The notes: generated by a model not told the origin, from the letters alone. DNA of 64,000 nucleotides from Methylobacillus rhizosphaerae (GCF_900187985.1 NZ_FZOA01000006.1:165320-229319), one strand, 5' to 3'. Positions 10,385 to 19,464 are shown, counted from the stretch's first letter. Program-made: numbers and translations.

Positions 10385-10400
10385 AGCAAAGCCCATGCCA
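10385..10400 (-). promoter_or_regulatory. Sigma-54 (-24/-12) promoter for xoxF
   Basis: On the minus strand the bases are TGGCATGGGCTTTGCT. This matches TGGCACG-N4-TTGCW at all conserved positions but one, with GG and GC exactly 10 bases apart. Transcription would start near 10374, giving an 86-base leader before ATG 10288. A sigma-54 activator gene is divergent from it. Confidence 0.85.
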
Positions 10401-10414
10401 CCTCCCACAAAAAC

Positions 10415-10429
10415 CAGGAATAATTCCTG
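10415..10429. promoter_or_regulatory. Perfect palindrome, candidate activator site
   Basis: CAGGAATAATTCCTG is a perfect 15-base inverted repeat about 48 bases upstream of the predicted xoxF start of transcription. Its core GGAATAATTCC recurs, with changes, at 10461-10471 and 10533-10543. Confidence 0.55.
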
Positions 10430-10460
10430 AAAACCAAATGAAAATAATATGTTGCCATAC

Positions 10461-10471
10461 AATATTGTTCC
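10461..10471. promoter_or_regulatory. Imperfect copy of the GGAAYAATTCC palindrome
   Basis: AATATTGTTCC keeps the half-site ATTGTTCC of the reverse-complement motif GGAATTGTTCC (8 of 11 bases). It lies about 92 bases upstream of the predicted xoxF transcription start. Confidence 0.35.
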
Positions 10472-10532
10472 TAAACTCCCATAGAGCCAGTCACAGCAAG
10501 GTTGTATCAAAATTGCACAGGTGCTACATTTG

Positions 10533-10543
10533 GGAACAATTCC
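10533..10543. promoter_or_regulatory. Third GGAAYAATTCC site, next to the regulator start
   Basis: GGAACAATTCC is palindromic except for one base pair. It lies about 164 bases upstream of the xoxF transcription start and 23 bases before the regulator's ATG, so it could serve both as enhancer and as an autoregulatory operator. Confidence 0.5.
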
Positions 10544-10565
10544 TAGAACGATCAAGAACTTCACT

Positions 10566-12461
10566 ATGCAACACCCCATGAAAAAATCTGCACACGAAAT
10601 CAACCGCGCACGCCAGCAATTTCTTGCACACGGCAATATGCAGGAGGGGGTAGTCAATGAAACTATTGCTGCTTCATGGCAGCGCAGTATGCGTAATGGT
10701 GTGGATGCCAGTCAGCCCTTAAGCATGGTGACATTGAATCGTGCCGAGCTTGACATACGACAGAGCAAAAACCGCTTGCTGTTAACACAATCCAAGGCAG
10801 AAATTGCCACACTGTATGAGCAGATAGCTCACTCCTATAGCGTGGTGACACTGACCGATGCAGAAGGCACTATCCTGCATAGTGAAGGGCAACATCACCT
10901 GATTGGCCTTGCTCCCGAACTCCTGAGCCCAGGCTACTCATGGAATGAGCAACAACGCGGTACAAATGCCATTGGGACCGCCATTGTTGAGCAAAAAGCT
11001 GTCGCAGTACAATGTGCAGAACATTTTGTTGAGCAATTACATCATTTCAGTTGTTATGCAGTCCCAATTTTTGGGGCTAATCGTCAGCTACTCGGCACTC
11101 TTAACGTTTCCAATGCCTTTTCCATACATCAGCCACATACCATGGCGCTGGTCAAAATGGCAGCCCAGCTCATAGAGAACCGTGTATTCAGAGCTTGTCA
11201 CCAAGGACCAGTCTGCCTGCATTTCCACAACAATACGGATTTTATTCATACCCAATGGGAAGGGCTGGCAGTTTTCTCACGACAAGGTGATCTCCTGGCA
11301 ATCAACAAGAGTGGATTAAATTTGCTTGGCATTGCCGATATCCCACACAACTTCCAAAGCATCTTCGGACAATCATTCGACCAAGTCTGCGCACGACACC
11401 AGCAGATCATCACATTCGATGTCGCACATACTCATGGCGATATTTTGTACGGGGCAATGGAAATCAATACGGAATCACCATCATCCATCAAGCCTGTTGC
11501 CACACGTCAACCCGTATCTAGCATGCCCAGAACCTTGGCAGCGATTCCTGATCATGATCCGAGGATTGCAGAAATACTGAGACAAGCCACTCTGGTCATG
11601 AATCGGGATATCTCCATTCTGATCCAGGGAGAAACAGGCGTTGGCAAAGAACTACTTGCCAGTGCTATCCATTACTCCAGTGACCGTGCACATGGTCCAC
11701 TCATCGCAGTCAACTGCGCCGCACTACCTGAAGGATTAATTGAAGCAGAACTGTTCGGCTACGAAGAAGGCGCATTCACCGGTGCTCGCCAGAAAGGGAA
11801 TTCTGGCAAGATAGAACAGGCTCATGGTGGCACTTTGTTTCTTGATGAAATCGGCGATATGCCATTACTTTTGCAAGCACGGTTGCTACGTGTACTGCAG
11901 GAGCGCAGCATAACGCCCCTGGGTAGCAGCAAATCCAAAAAACTGGACTTTGCTATCATCAGTGCAACCAATCAAACCTTGCAGGAAAAAGTTGCCTCAG
12001 GCGCATTCCGCAAAGATCTTTACTACCGCCTGAATGGAATCAGCCTGACCTTGCCCCCATTACGAGAACGAAAAGACCTTGATGCACTGGTACAAAATAT
12101 CATGACAGCCGAGCATGCTGGCAGCACAAGGATTCATGCAGAAGTTATGCACCTGTTCCGTCAACATTCATGGCCAGGCAATATCCGTCAGTTACATAAT
12201 GTACTGAAAACCATGCTGGCACTGGCAGCAGGTCAGCCCCTGCAGCGGCAACATCTGCCACCAGGCTTCACGGATGACCTAAAAGATAACAGTATCGCTG
12301 CGCCACAGCTACTGACTGCAGGCTCCATCTCCGATATTACCAATGAAGCGGTCAGACTGGCATTGCAGAACCATGAAGGCAATATTTCTGCGGCCGCTCG
12401 TGAATTAGGGATGAGCCGCAATCGCCTGTACAGAAAATTAAAGTCACTCGGTATGACTTAG
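10566..12461 (+). CDS. AcoR-type sigma-54-dependent transcriptional activator
   Basis: This is an enhancer-binding protein with an N-terminal GAF-like sensory region (about 60-220), a central AAA+ domain and a C-terminal Fis-type helix-turn-helix. Visible elements are the Walker A GETGVGKE (about 355), the sigma-54 contact loop GAFTGA (about 402), Walker B GGTLFLDEIGDM and the HTH ISAAARELGMSRNRLYRKL (about 605-625). The layout is that of AcoR/alcohol-responsive regulators rather than NtrC, as there is no receiver domain. The frame is open to ATG 10521, but ATG 10566 (MQHPMKKSAHE) fits family N-termini better; ATG 10578 is also possible. It is divergent from xoxF and is the obvious candidate activator of its sigma-54 promoter. 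The ligand is unknown. Confidence 0.9.
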   Translation: MQHPMKKSAHEINRARQQFLAHGNMQEGVVNETIAASWQRSMRNGVDASQPLSMVTLNRAELDIRQSKNRLLLTQSKAEIATLYEQIAHSYSVVTLTDAEGTILHSEGQHHLIGLAPELLSPGYSWNEQQRGTNAIGTAIVEQKAVAVQCAEHFVEQLHHFSCYAVPIFGANRQLLGTLNVSNAFSIHQPHTMALVKMAAQLIENRVFRACHQGPVCLHFHNNTDFIHTQWEGLAVFSRQGDLLAINKSGLNLLGIADIPHNFQSIFGQSFDQVCARHQQIITFDVAHTHGDILYGAMEINTESPSSIKPVATRQPVSSMPRTLAAIPDHDPRIAEILRQATLVMNRDISILIQGETGVGKELLASAIHYSSDRAHGPLIAVNCAALPEGLIEAELFGYEEGAFTGARQKGNSGKIEQAHGGTLFLDEIGDMPLLLQARLLRVLQERSITPLGSSKSKKLDFAIISATNQTLQEKVASGAFRKDLYYRLNGISLTLPPLRERKDLDALVQNIMTAEHAGSTRIHAEVMHLFRQHSWPGNIRQLHNVLKTMLALAAGQPLQRQHLPPGFTDDLKDNSIAAPQLLTAGSISDITNEAVRLALQNHEGNISAAARELGMSRNRLYRKLKSLGMT

Positions 12462-12467
12462 GGCAAT

Positions 12468-12494
12468 AAAAAAACCAGTCGACGCCGACTGGTT
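12468..12494 (-). terminator. Intrinsic terminator of the cytochrome c gene
   Basis: On the minus strand AACCAGTCG and CGACTGGTT form a 9-bp stem with a 4-base loop, followed by seven T residues that include two from the stem end. It lies between two convergent genes and may also slow transcription from the regulator side. Confidence 0.8.
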
Positions 12495-12511
12495 CTGAAG
12501 TATCCCGAACG

Positions 12512-12838
12512 TTACTTTAATGTCAGTATCCACTGCACAATGATCTTGATATCCTCATCCTTCACCTGAGGACTATTGGCCCGCATGGGAACCGGCCCCC
12601 ATACGCCACTGGACCCGTTTTTCACCCGCCCGATCAGCTTGGTTTCCGCACCCTGCTCACCTCGATACTTGGCCGCAATATCCCGCAATGCCGGCCCGAT
12701 GACCTTTTCCTTGACGGTATGGCACGCCAGGCAACCATTTTTCTGCGCCAATGCTTCTACAGAAGCATCCGCCGCTACAGCCGGTGCAACCACCAGCATA
12801 CAACTCATCATGACCCATATGCACACGATTGCTTTCAC
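12512..12838 (-). CDS. Small class I cytochrome c (c551/c552-like)
   Basis: This is a 108-residue secreted monohaem cytochrome. The signal peptide ends at about AVA-AD (residue 23). The haem motif is Cys36-Leu-Ala-Cys39-His40 and the sixth ligand is probably Met85 in GPVPMRAN, as in c551/c8-type cytochromes. The start is GTG with a perfect AGGAGG six bases upstream. Such proteins carry electrons in the periplasm; being near xoxF it might serve methanol oxidation, but it is shorter than typical XoxG and lies beyond the regulator in its own unit. Confidence 0.9.
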   Translation of the reverse strand: MKAIVCIWVMMSCMLVVAPAVAADASVEALAQKNGCLACHTVKEKVIGPALRDIAAKYRGEQGAETKLIGRVKNGSSGVWGPVPMRANSPQVKDEDIKIIVQWILTLK

Positions 12839-12934
12839 TCTACACCTCCTGGAGAACCTGTCCGCGGTTCCCTCTACATCATGTTTAAAACAATTCAGTC
12901 AGGAAACAAACTGCTTTTCCTGTATCCACTCCAA

Positions 12935-13846
12935 TTACAAGCTTTCGGTACTGTATTGCACATTCAGAGTATGAGAGCTGCCAGGCTCCACCGTGACAAC
13001 ATTGCTTCTGACATTTGAGGTTTCAACACACACCATGCTGCGCCAGCCATAGTGACTGCCCAGGTCGCCAATCTCGGCAGCCTTGCGCTCCCATGGTGTC
13101 CAGACCACGGTGGAATTACTGCCGGACTTCTCGATGATGATCCGACGGCGCAGGCCAGGATCTTCAAGAATGCAGGTGGATTGGGTATTGAGGTATACAC
13201 GATCCACTTCATCATTGAAGGTCACATCACCAGACTGTCGCTTGAGCATGTAATCCTCGACCTTATCTTCGTACTCGACATGATCCAGGCCCAGAACCCT
13301 GACTACTTCAATATCGCTGACCTGGAAATAAGTATGCAATGCCTCGCCGATCACGAATGGCACATTGCCATGATTGGTAGTGGTCAATGCCATGCTGAGC
13401 ACAGGACCGATATTGATCGTCAGCACCAACTCACAATCATAAGGCCACTGGTTTTCCACCTGGCGACTCTCACTCAGCTTCAATACCAGGCTAGTCGTAT
13501 TGTCCGGTTCCGGCTTGGCTTCCACGACCTCCCACGGCACTACCCGCGCAAAACCATGCGGACACAAAGTTTCATCAGTAGAGTGAGGGCCGAACCATGG
13601 CCAGCAGACAGGAACACCACCACGAATGGATCGTCCAGCCACAAAACGTGCCTGGTCAGACAACCACAACACTGGCGCTTCCGCATGGCGAGGATTCCAC
13701 CGCATGACATGACCACCTTGTAAGGCAACTTTGGCGGTGGCATGGGGATTTTCTATCTCCAATGTCACCAGCCCATTCAAGTCTGCAGAGAAATGGATTT
13801 TATGCCCGACCCCGTACCGGGCATTCAATTCATGTATTGATTGCAT
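12935..13846 (-). CDS. D-hexose-6-phosphate mutarotase (YeaD-like aldose epimerase)
   Basis: This 303-residue galactose-mutarotase-fold protein interconverts the alpha and beta anomers of glucose-6-phosphate-type sugars. Typical features are RGGVPVCWPWFGPH, the catalytic-region HGFAR and a late VETSNVRSN. The substrate class is taken from the YeaD subfamily. It lies 52 bases downstream of ilvD on the same strand and may be co-transcribed. In methylotrophs of this group hexose phosphates are central because of the RuMP cycle, but that link is inference. Confidence 0.88.
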   Translation of the reverse strand: MQSIHELNARYGVGHKIHFSADLNGLVTLEIENPHATAKVALQGGHVMRWNPRHAEAPVLWLSDQARFVAGRSIRGGVPVCWPWFGPHSTDETLCPHGFARVVPWEVVEAKPEPDNTTSLVLKLSESRQVENQWPYDCELVLTINIGPVLSMALTTTNHGNVPFVIGEALHTYFQVSDIEVVRVLGLDHVEYEDKVEDYMLKRQSGDVTFNDEVDRVYLNTQSTCILEDPGLRRRIIIEKSGSNSTVVWTPWERKAAEIGDLGSHYGWRSMVCVETSNVRSNVVTVEPGSSHTLNVQYSTESL

Positions 13847-13898
13847 ACGCTCATTTTCAATCTGATTGATGAATTATTATTATTTTTCAGCCAGCTGC

Positions 13899-15749
13899 TT
13901 ACTTCTCGATCTGGCTGACGTCGCGTACAGCGCCTTTCGCTGCTGACGTACTCATTGCGGCATACGCACGTAGAGCAACGGATACATGACGCTCACGGTT
14001 GACAGGCTTCCAGGCATCCTTACCCTTGGCTTCCATCGCAGCACGACGGTGCGCCAGCACTTCATCACTTACCGCCAGGTGAATAGTACGGTTGGGAATA
14101 TCAATTTCGACGATATCATTTTCTTCCACCAGACCAATGGCTCCGCCCTCGGCAGCTTCCGGAGAGGCATGTCCGATACTGAGGCCGGAAGTACCGCCGG
14201 AGAAGCGGCCATCCGTCAGCAGGGCACACGCCTTGCCCAGCCCCTTGGATTTCAGGTAGCTGGTCGGGTAGAGCATTTCCTGCATGCCTGGTCCACCGCG
14301 CGGGCCTTCATAGCGGATGATCACGATATCGCCCGCCACAATCTTGTCGGCCAGAATACCTGCCACCGCATCATCCTGGCTTTCGAAAATACGGGCACGC
14401 CCCGTAAACTTGAGAATGCTGTCGTCCACGCCAGCTGTCTTGACAATGCAGCCATCCAGCGCAATGTTGCCGTACAGCACGGCCAGGCCGCCATCCTGTG
14501 AATAGGCATGTTCCTTGTCACGGATACAACCTTCCTTGCGATCCGTATCAAGACCAGGCCACAGCATGGACTGGCTGAACGCGATCGTGGTGGCAATACC
14601 CCCGGGGGCAGCGCGATAGAATTTCTTCACGTCTTCATCGTCCGTGGTCATGATGTCCCATTTATCCAGCGCATCCCCCAGACTGGGACTATGCACGGTA
14701 GGGGTGTCACGGTGGATCAGCCCGGCCCTGCTCAATTCGGCCAGAATCCCCATCACGCCGCCAGCGCGGTGTACATCCTCCATATGATACTTGGTGGTTG
14801 CTGGTGCAACCTTGCTCACGCATGGAACGCCACGCGAGATACGGTCAATATCAGCCATGGTGAAATCCACTTTTGCCTCGTGCGCAGCTGCCAGCAAATG
14901 CAATACCGTATTGGTGGAGCCCCCCATGGCCACATCCAGGCTCATGGCATTCTCGAACGCATGCAGGTTGGCGATGCTGCGCGGCAACACGCTCTCGTCA
15001 TCCTGTTCATAATAGCGTTTGGTGATTTCCACAATCAGTCGCCCTGCCTTGAGGAACAGTTCCTTGCGTGCAGCATGCGTGGCCAAGGTGGATCCATTAC
15101 CAGGCAGGCTCAAGCCTAGCGCCTCAGTCAGGCAGTTCATGGAATTGGCAGTAAACATGCCGGAACAGGAACCGCAGGTCGGGCAGGCGGAACGCTCAAT
15201 CGCCTCGGATTCCTCATCTGAAATATTGCTGTCCGCGGCTGCCACCATGGCATCCACCAGATCCAGCTTGTGCACATTGCCTTGCCAATTGACCTTGCCA
15301 GCCTCCATCGGGCCACCGGAAACAAAGACCACCGGGATATTCAGGCGCAACGCAGCCATCAGCATGCCTGGAGTAATCTTGTCGCAGTTGGAAATACAGA
15401 CCAGCGCATCTGCACAGTGCGCACTGACCATATATTCCACAGCATCCGCAATCAGGTCGCGGCTTGGCAGGCTGTAGAGCATGCCACTATGCCCCATGGC
15501 GATACCATCATCCACGGCGATAGTATTGAACTCCTTGGCTACACCACCAGCGCGCTCGATTTCACGCGCCACCAACTGTCCCAGATCCTTGAGGTGCACA
15601 TGGCCCGGTACAAACTGCGTAAACGAGTTGGCAATGGCAATGATTGGTTTCTGGAAATCATCTTCCTTCATCCCGGTGGCACGCCAGAGCGCACGTGCGC
15701 CAGCCATATTGCGGCCATGGGTGGAAGTTCTGGAGCGATATTGCGGCAT
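13899..15749 (-). CDS. ilvD: Dihydroxy-acid dehydratase
   Basis: IlvD dehydrates 2,3-dihydroxy acids to 2-keto acids in isoleucine and valine synthesis. At 616 residues it has the E. coli length. The iron-sulfur ligands lie in [10 protein letters not shown] and [11 protein letters not shown], and [18 protein letters not shown] and [15 protein letters not shown] [16 protein letters not shown] are family signatures. It starts 60 bases from the divergent lgt. Confidence 0.98.
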   Translation of the reverse strand: MPQYRSRTSTHGRNMAGARALWRATGMKEDDFQKPIIAIANSFTQFVPGHVHLKDLGQLVAREIERAGGVAKEFNTIAVDDGIAMGHSGMLYSLPSRDLIADAVEYMVSAHCADALVCISNCDKITPGMLMAALRLNIPVVFVSGGPMEAGKVNWQGNVHKLDLVDAMVAAADSNISDEESEAIERSACPTCGSCSGMFTANSMNCLTEALGLSLPGNGSTLATHAARKELFLKAGRLIVEITKRYYEQDDESVLPRSIANLHAFENAMSLDVAMGGSTNTVLHLLAAAHEAKVDFTMADIDRISRGVPCVSKVAPATTKYHMEDVHRAGGVMGILAELSRAGLIHRDTPTVHSPSLGDALDKWDIMTTDDEDVKKFYRAAPGGIATTIAFSQSMLWPGLDTDRKEGCIRDKEHAYSQDGGLAVLYGNIALDGCIVKTAGVDDSILKFTGRARIFESQDDAVAGILADKIVAGDIVIIRYEGPRGGPGMQEMLYPTSYLKSKGLGKACALLTDGRFSGGTSGLSIGHASPEAAEGGAIGLVEENDIVEIDIPNRTIHLAVSDEVLAHRRAAMEAKGKDAWKPVNRERHVSVALRAYAAMSTSAAKGAVRDVSQIEK

Positions 15750-15809
15750 AAAAACCCTAAACTGAACGTATAATTAGGTAATTTTACTCCAATCCTAAGG
15801 CCAATCCCA

Positions 15810-16595
15810 ATGCTTGTTCATCCACAATTTGATCCAGTTGCCATTCACCTGGGTTCATTTGGTATCCATTGGTATGGCCTGATGTACCTGACCGGCTTCC
15901 TGGCCTTTCTCTGGCTGGGCCGCTGGCGCATTGCCCACCAGCCCTGGCATGGCTGGGACATGAAAATGCTGGACGACGCCCTGTTCTACGGAGCACTCGG
16001 CGTCATTATTGGCGGCAGGCTGGGCTACGCCCTGTTCTACCAGCATGAATACTATCTTGCGCACCCCCATGAAGTCCTGTTCCTCTGGCAAGGCGGCATG
16101 TCCTTCCACGGCGGCTTCATCGGCGTCATGGCTGCCATGTGGCTATTCGCAAAAAAACGCGGCCTCACCTTCTTCGGCATCATGGATTTCGTTGCCCCCC
16201 TGGTTCCTGTCGGCCTGGGTGCCGGCCGTATGGGTAACTTCATCAATGGCGAACTCTGGGGCCGTGCCAGCGATATGCCCTGGGCCATGGTGTTTCCACA
16301 AGTGGATAACATTGCCCGCCACCCATCCCAGCTTTACGAGTTCCTGCTTGAAGGCGTTGTATTGTTCATCATACTCTGGTGGTACTCCAGCAAACCACGC
16401 GCAAGAGGTACAGTTTCCGCTCTGTTCCTGATTGGTTATGGCACTTTCCGCTTCCTGGTGGAATTCACGCGCGAGCCAGACAGTTTCCTTGGCCTGCTGT
16501 CGCTGGGCCTGAGCATGGGGCAGTGGCTGAGTCTGCCTATGATCATTGCGGGAGTATGGCTGCTGGCAGTGAGTTTACGCCGCTCAAAAAACTGA
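15810..16595 (+). CDS. lgt: Phosphatidylglycerol--prolipoprotein diacylglyceryl transferase
   Basis: Lgt attaches diacylglycerol to the lipobox cysteine of prolipoproteins in the inner membrane. The 261-residue polytopic protein contains the signature [17 protein letters not shown] and the N-terminal [11 protein letters not shown]. It is divergent from ilvD. A region of about 240 bases without a gene follows before the formate dehydrogenase gene. Confidence 0.97.
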   Translation: MLVHPQFDPVAIHLGSFGIHWYGLMYLTGFLAFLWLGRWRIAHQPWHGWDMKMLDDALFYGALGVIIGGRLGYALFYQHEYYLAHPHEVLFLWQGGMSFHGGFIGVMAAMWLFAKKRGLTFFGIMDFVAPLVPVGLGAGRMGNFINGELWGRASDMPWAMVFPQVDNIARHPSQLYEFLLEGVVLFIILWWYSSKPRARGTVSALFLIGYGTFRFLVEFTREPDSFLGLLSLGLSMGQWLSLPMIIAGVWLLAVSLRRSKN

Positions 16596-16619
16596 CTGCA
16601 TCACTCCTGCTGACAACCA

Positions 16620-16686
16620 GTATGGCGGTGGCACTCCTGTCTTTTTGAAGTGAAACAACCCCAGCCCATTTTCACTGCCGCCATAC
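16620..16686 (+). other. Nested inverted repeat upstream of the FDH4 gene
   Basis: Outer arms GTATGGCGG (16620-16628) and CCGCCATAC (16678-16686) enclose inner arms AGTGAAA (16649-16655) and TTTCACT (16670-16676). Only one base separates the two 3' arms, while 20 bases separate the 5' arms. No T-run follows. It could be a leader RNA structure for the downstream gene or the 3' end of the lgt transcript. The rest of the 16596-16838 gap shows no gene. Confidence 0.45.
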
Positions 16687-16838
16687 ACTTCCGACAACTG
16701 TACCCTAAAAATTCCCCTGCTTCTGTGTCTGGTTTCCAACCGTTTGTGCCCTTACGATTGCTGTAGTCGTCATTGTGCATTTATTGGCTGGCATACAAGC
16801 AAGTACGCCAGTCCGGATTTCAGGAAACAGTAGAACTT

Positions 16839-19163
16839 ATGTCGCAATCAAAAGCAGCCATCAAGCCTTACCATCACCCTGCCGCTGGCTGGGGAGCGTT
16901 GAAGCAAGTCGCAGCACAACTTGCCTTGCAGAAAATTCCCGTCAAGGGCATCACTACGCTGTTATCACAAAACCAGCCTGATGGCTTTGACTGCCCTGGT
17001 TGCGCCTGGCCAGACAAGGAGCACACTTCCACATTCGAATTCTGTGAGAACGGCGTCAAGGCAGTAGCAGCAGAAGCTACAGCCAAGCGTGTGCCGCCTG
17101 AGTTCTTTGCCAAACACACAGTCACGGAGCTGATGGAGTGGAGCGATTTCGACCTGGAGAATGAAGGCCGCCTGACCCACCCCATGCGCTACAACCCGGC
17201 GACTGACAAATATGAAGTCATCTCCTGGGACGGGGCATTTGAACTGATGGCGCAACACCTGAATGCACTGGCCGACCCCAATGAAGCGATTTTCTATACT
17301 TCTGGCCGCGCAAGTAATGAAGCTGCTTTCCTCTATCAATTGTTCGTACGTGAATTCGGCACCAACAACTTCCCGGATTGCTCCAATCTCTGCCATGAAT
17401 CCACCAGTATGGCCCTGCCGCCTACCGTAGGTGTCGGTAAAGGTTCGGTCACCCTGCATGATTTCGAGCATGCCGATACCTTGCTGATTTTCGGCCAGAA
17501 CCCTGCCACCAACCATCCACGTATGCTGGGTGAGTTGCGTGAAGCATCCAAGCGCGGTGCTCGTATCGTGGCGATCAATCCATTGAAGGAGCGCGGACTG
17601 GAGCGCTTTGCCGATCCGCAGAGTCCATTCGACATGCTGTCATTCAAGGGCAGCAAGATCAGCGACATGTTCATCCAACCCAAGCTGGGCGGTGACCTGG
17701 CACTGGTCAAGGGCATGATCAAGTTCGTGATCCTGTGGGACGATGAAGCCATCAAGAATGGCACAGAGCGCGTAGTCGACCTCGACTTTATCCAGCAACA
17801 TACCAATGGTTTCGAGGCCATTGCAGAAGATGCCCGCCGTGAAAGCTGGGACCTGATTGTTGAAGAATCCGGCGTACCGCTGGAGCAGATTGAAGAAGTG
17901 GCACGCATTTACGCTACCGGTGATCGCGTCATTGCCACCTGGGGCATGGGCATTACCCAGCATAAACATGGTGTTGCCACCATCAAGACCATGGTCAACC
18001 TGATGCTGCTACGCGGCAATATTGGCAAAGAAGGCGCAGGCCTCTGCCCGGTACGCGGACATAGCAACGTGCAAGGCAACCGCACGGTCGGCATTTATGA
18101 AAAGATGCCACTGGCATTCCTGGAAAGCCTGGAGCGTGTATTTGACATCCAGGTTCCCAAAGAACCAGGCTATGATGCAGTTGCCGCCATTCAGGCCATG
18201 ATTGATGGCAAGGGCAAATTCTTCTTCGGCCTCGGCGGCAATTTCTCCATCGCCACCCCTGACACTGACCGTACCTGGGAAGGCTTGCGCAACTGCGACC
18301 TGACAGCCCACGTCACCACCAAGCTCAACCGCAGCCATCTGGTGCACGGCAAGGAGGCATTGATCCTGCCATGCCTGGGTCGTACCGAGATCGACCAGCA
18401 GGAAACCGGCGCCCAAGGTGTGACAGTGGAAGATTCCATGAGCATGGTGCATATTTCCTTCGGCATGAACAAGCCAGCGTCTCCGCATTTGTTGTCTGAG
18501 CCGGCCATCGTAGCGCGTATGGCCCATGCTGCCCTCAAGAACAGCAAGACTCCGTGGCTGGAATATATCAAGGATTACAGCAAGATCCGTGATGTGATTG
18601 AGCAGACCATGCCGGCACTGTTCAAGGATTACAACGAGCGCATCAAGCATCCGGGTGGTTTCCGCATGCCGGTTCCTTCCAGTGATCGCGTCTGGGCAAC
18701 AGCCTCCGGCAAGGCCGAGTTCACGGTACATGACATCCCGCGCAACTCTCCTATCCACCAGGCACGTGAGCAATATGGTGACCAGATGTTCGTCCTCATG
18801 ACCACACGCTCGCATGACCAGTACAACACTACTATCTACGGCATGGATGACCGTTACCGTGGCGTGTTCGGCCAGCGCCGCGTGATATTCATGAACCCGG
18901 AAGACATCAAACGCATGGGACTCAAAGCTGGCGACTGGATCAACCTGGTCAGCGTCTGGCAGGATGGTATTACTCGTCGTGCCGACAATTTCCTGGTTGT
19001 TTCCTACGATATTCCGCAAGGCTGCCTGAGCGGCTACTATCCGGAAACCAACAATCTGGTGCCATTGGAAAGTGTGGCAGATCTTTCACACACACCCACA
19101 TCCAAATCCATTCCTGTGATTATCGAAAAAGTCACTGATACTAAGGTATCTCATGCTGCTTGA
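16839..19163 (+). CDS. fdh4A: Formate dehydrogenase FDH4-type alpha subunit (FdhF/YdeP molybdopterin oxidoreductase)
   Basis: This cytoplasmic molybdopterin oxidoreductase has 774 residues from ATG 16839; the frame is open back to 16773. The N-terminal Cys52, Cys55 and Cys69 (DCPGCAWPDKE...FEFCE) belong to an Fe-S site of the YdeP/FdhF-like branch. Cys about 185 in SNLCHES could ligate the metal. NPLKERG, WGMGITQHKHGV and PVRGHSNVQGNRTVG are typical of this family. In methylotrophs this branch includes FDH4, one of the formate dehydrogenases that ends methanol oxidation to CO2. The small protein after it overlaps by 11 bases, as in known fdh4AB pairs. The FDH4 role is inferred from family and context. 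Confidence 0.8.
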   Translation: MSQSKAAIKPYHHPAAGWGALKQVAAQLALQKIPVKGITTLLSQNQPDGFDCPGCAWPDKEHTSTFEFCENGVKAVAAEATAKRVPPEFFAKHTVTELMEWSDFDLENEGRLTHPMRYNPATDKYEVISWDGAFELMAQHLNALADPNEAIFYTSGRASNEAAFLYQLFVREFGTNNFPDCSNLCHESTSMALPPTVGVGKGSVTLHDFEHADTLLIFGQNPATNHPRMLGELREASKRGARIVAINPLKERGLERFADPQSPFDMLSFKGSKISDMFIQPKLGGDLALVKGMIKFVILWDDEAIKNGTERVVDLDFIQQHTNGFEAIAEDARRESWDLIVEESGVPLEQIEEVARIYATGDRVIATWGMGITQHKHGVATIKTMVNLMLLRGNIGKEGAGLCPVRGHSNVQGNRTVGIYEKMPLAFLESLERVFDIQVPKEPGYDAVAAIQAMIDGKGKFFFGLGGNFSIATPDTDRTWEGLRNCDLTAHVTTKLNRSHLVHGKEALILPCLGRTEIDQQETGAQGVTVEDSMSMVHISFGMNKPASPHLLSEPAIVARMAHAALKNSKTPWLEYIKDYSKIRDVIEQTMPALFKDYNERIKHPGGFRMPVPSSDRVWATASGKAEFTVHDIPRNSPIHQAREQYGDQMFVLMTTRSHDQYNTTIYGMDDRYRGVFGQRRVIFMNPEDIKRMGLKAGDWINLVSVWQDGITRRADNFLVVSYDIPQGCLSGYYPETNNLVPLESVADLSHTPTSKSIPVIIEKVTDTKVSHAA

Positions 19164-19464
19164 TCAGGATAACGTCAATCAAGAATCGGGTGACTTTGCC
19201 TCTGATCACGCACAGCTTGATCAGAGTGCGGTGCTGATGCTGGGTATCCTTGAGCTGCTGCATGCCGAACATGAAGAAGGCCGTGCGCAGGTGTCCCTTG
19301 CCGTCATCTGCAAACGTCTCGGCATCCGCATGAGCACATTGCAACGCCTCATGACCGCATTGAGCGAACAGGAACTGGTCACCGTTGCCACCCATAAGGA
19401 ACGACTAGTCGCAAGCCTGACAGCCAGCGGTGAAGAAATTTCCCGCGCCCTACAGGTCGACTAG
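19153..19464 (+). CDS. fdh4B: Small FDH4-associated protein (Fdh4B-like)
   Basis: This is a 103-residue acidic protein whose start overlaps the end of the large-subunit gene by 11 bases, so it is translationally coupled. It lacks cysteines for a metal cluster apart from one. The segment CKRLGIRMSTLQRLMTALSE followed by ELVTVAT resembles the helix-turn-helix and wing of winged-helix proteins. Known FDH4 loci carry a small partner in this place; whether it is a structural subunit, a chaperone or a regulator is not known. Confidence 0.6.
   Translation: MLLDQDNVNQESGDFASDHAQLDQSAVLMLGILELLHAEHEEGRAQVSLAVICKRLGIRMSTLQRLMTALSEQELVTVATHKERLVASLTASGEEISRALQVD

Noticed and set aside
16627..16642. TGGCAC before the FDH4 gene as a sigma-54 promoter
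   Set aside because: The bases 10 positions after GG are not GC, so the -12 element is missing.
18009..19019. Open frame of about 336 codons on the minus strand opposite the FDH4 gene
   Set aside because: Antisense shadow; rich in His and low-complexity, with no conserved family.
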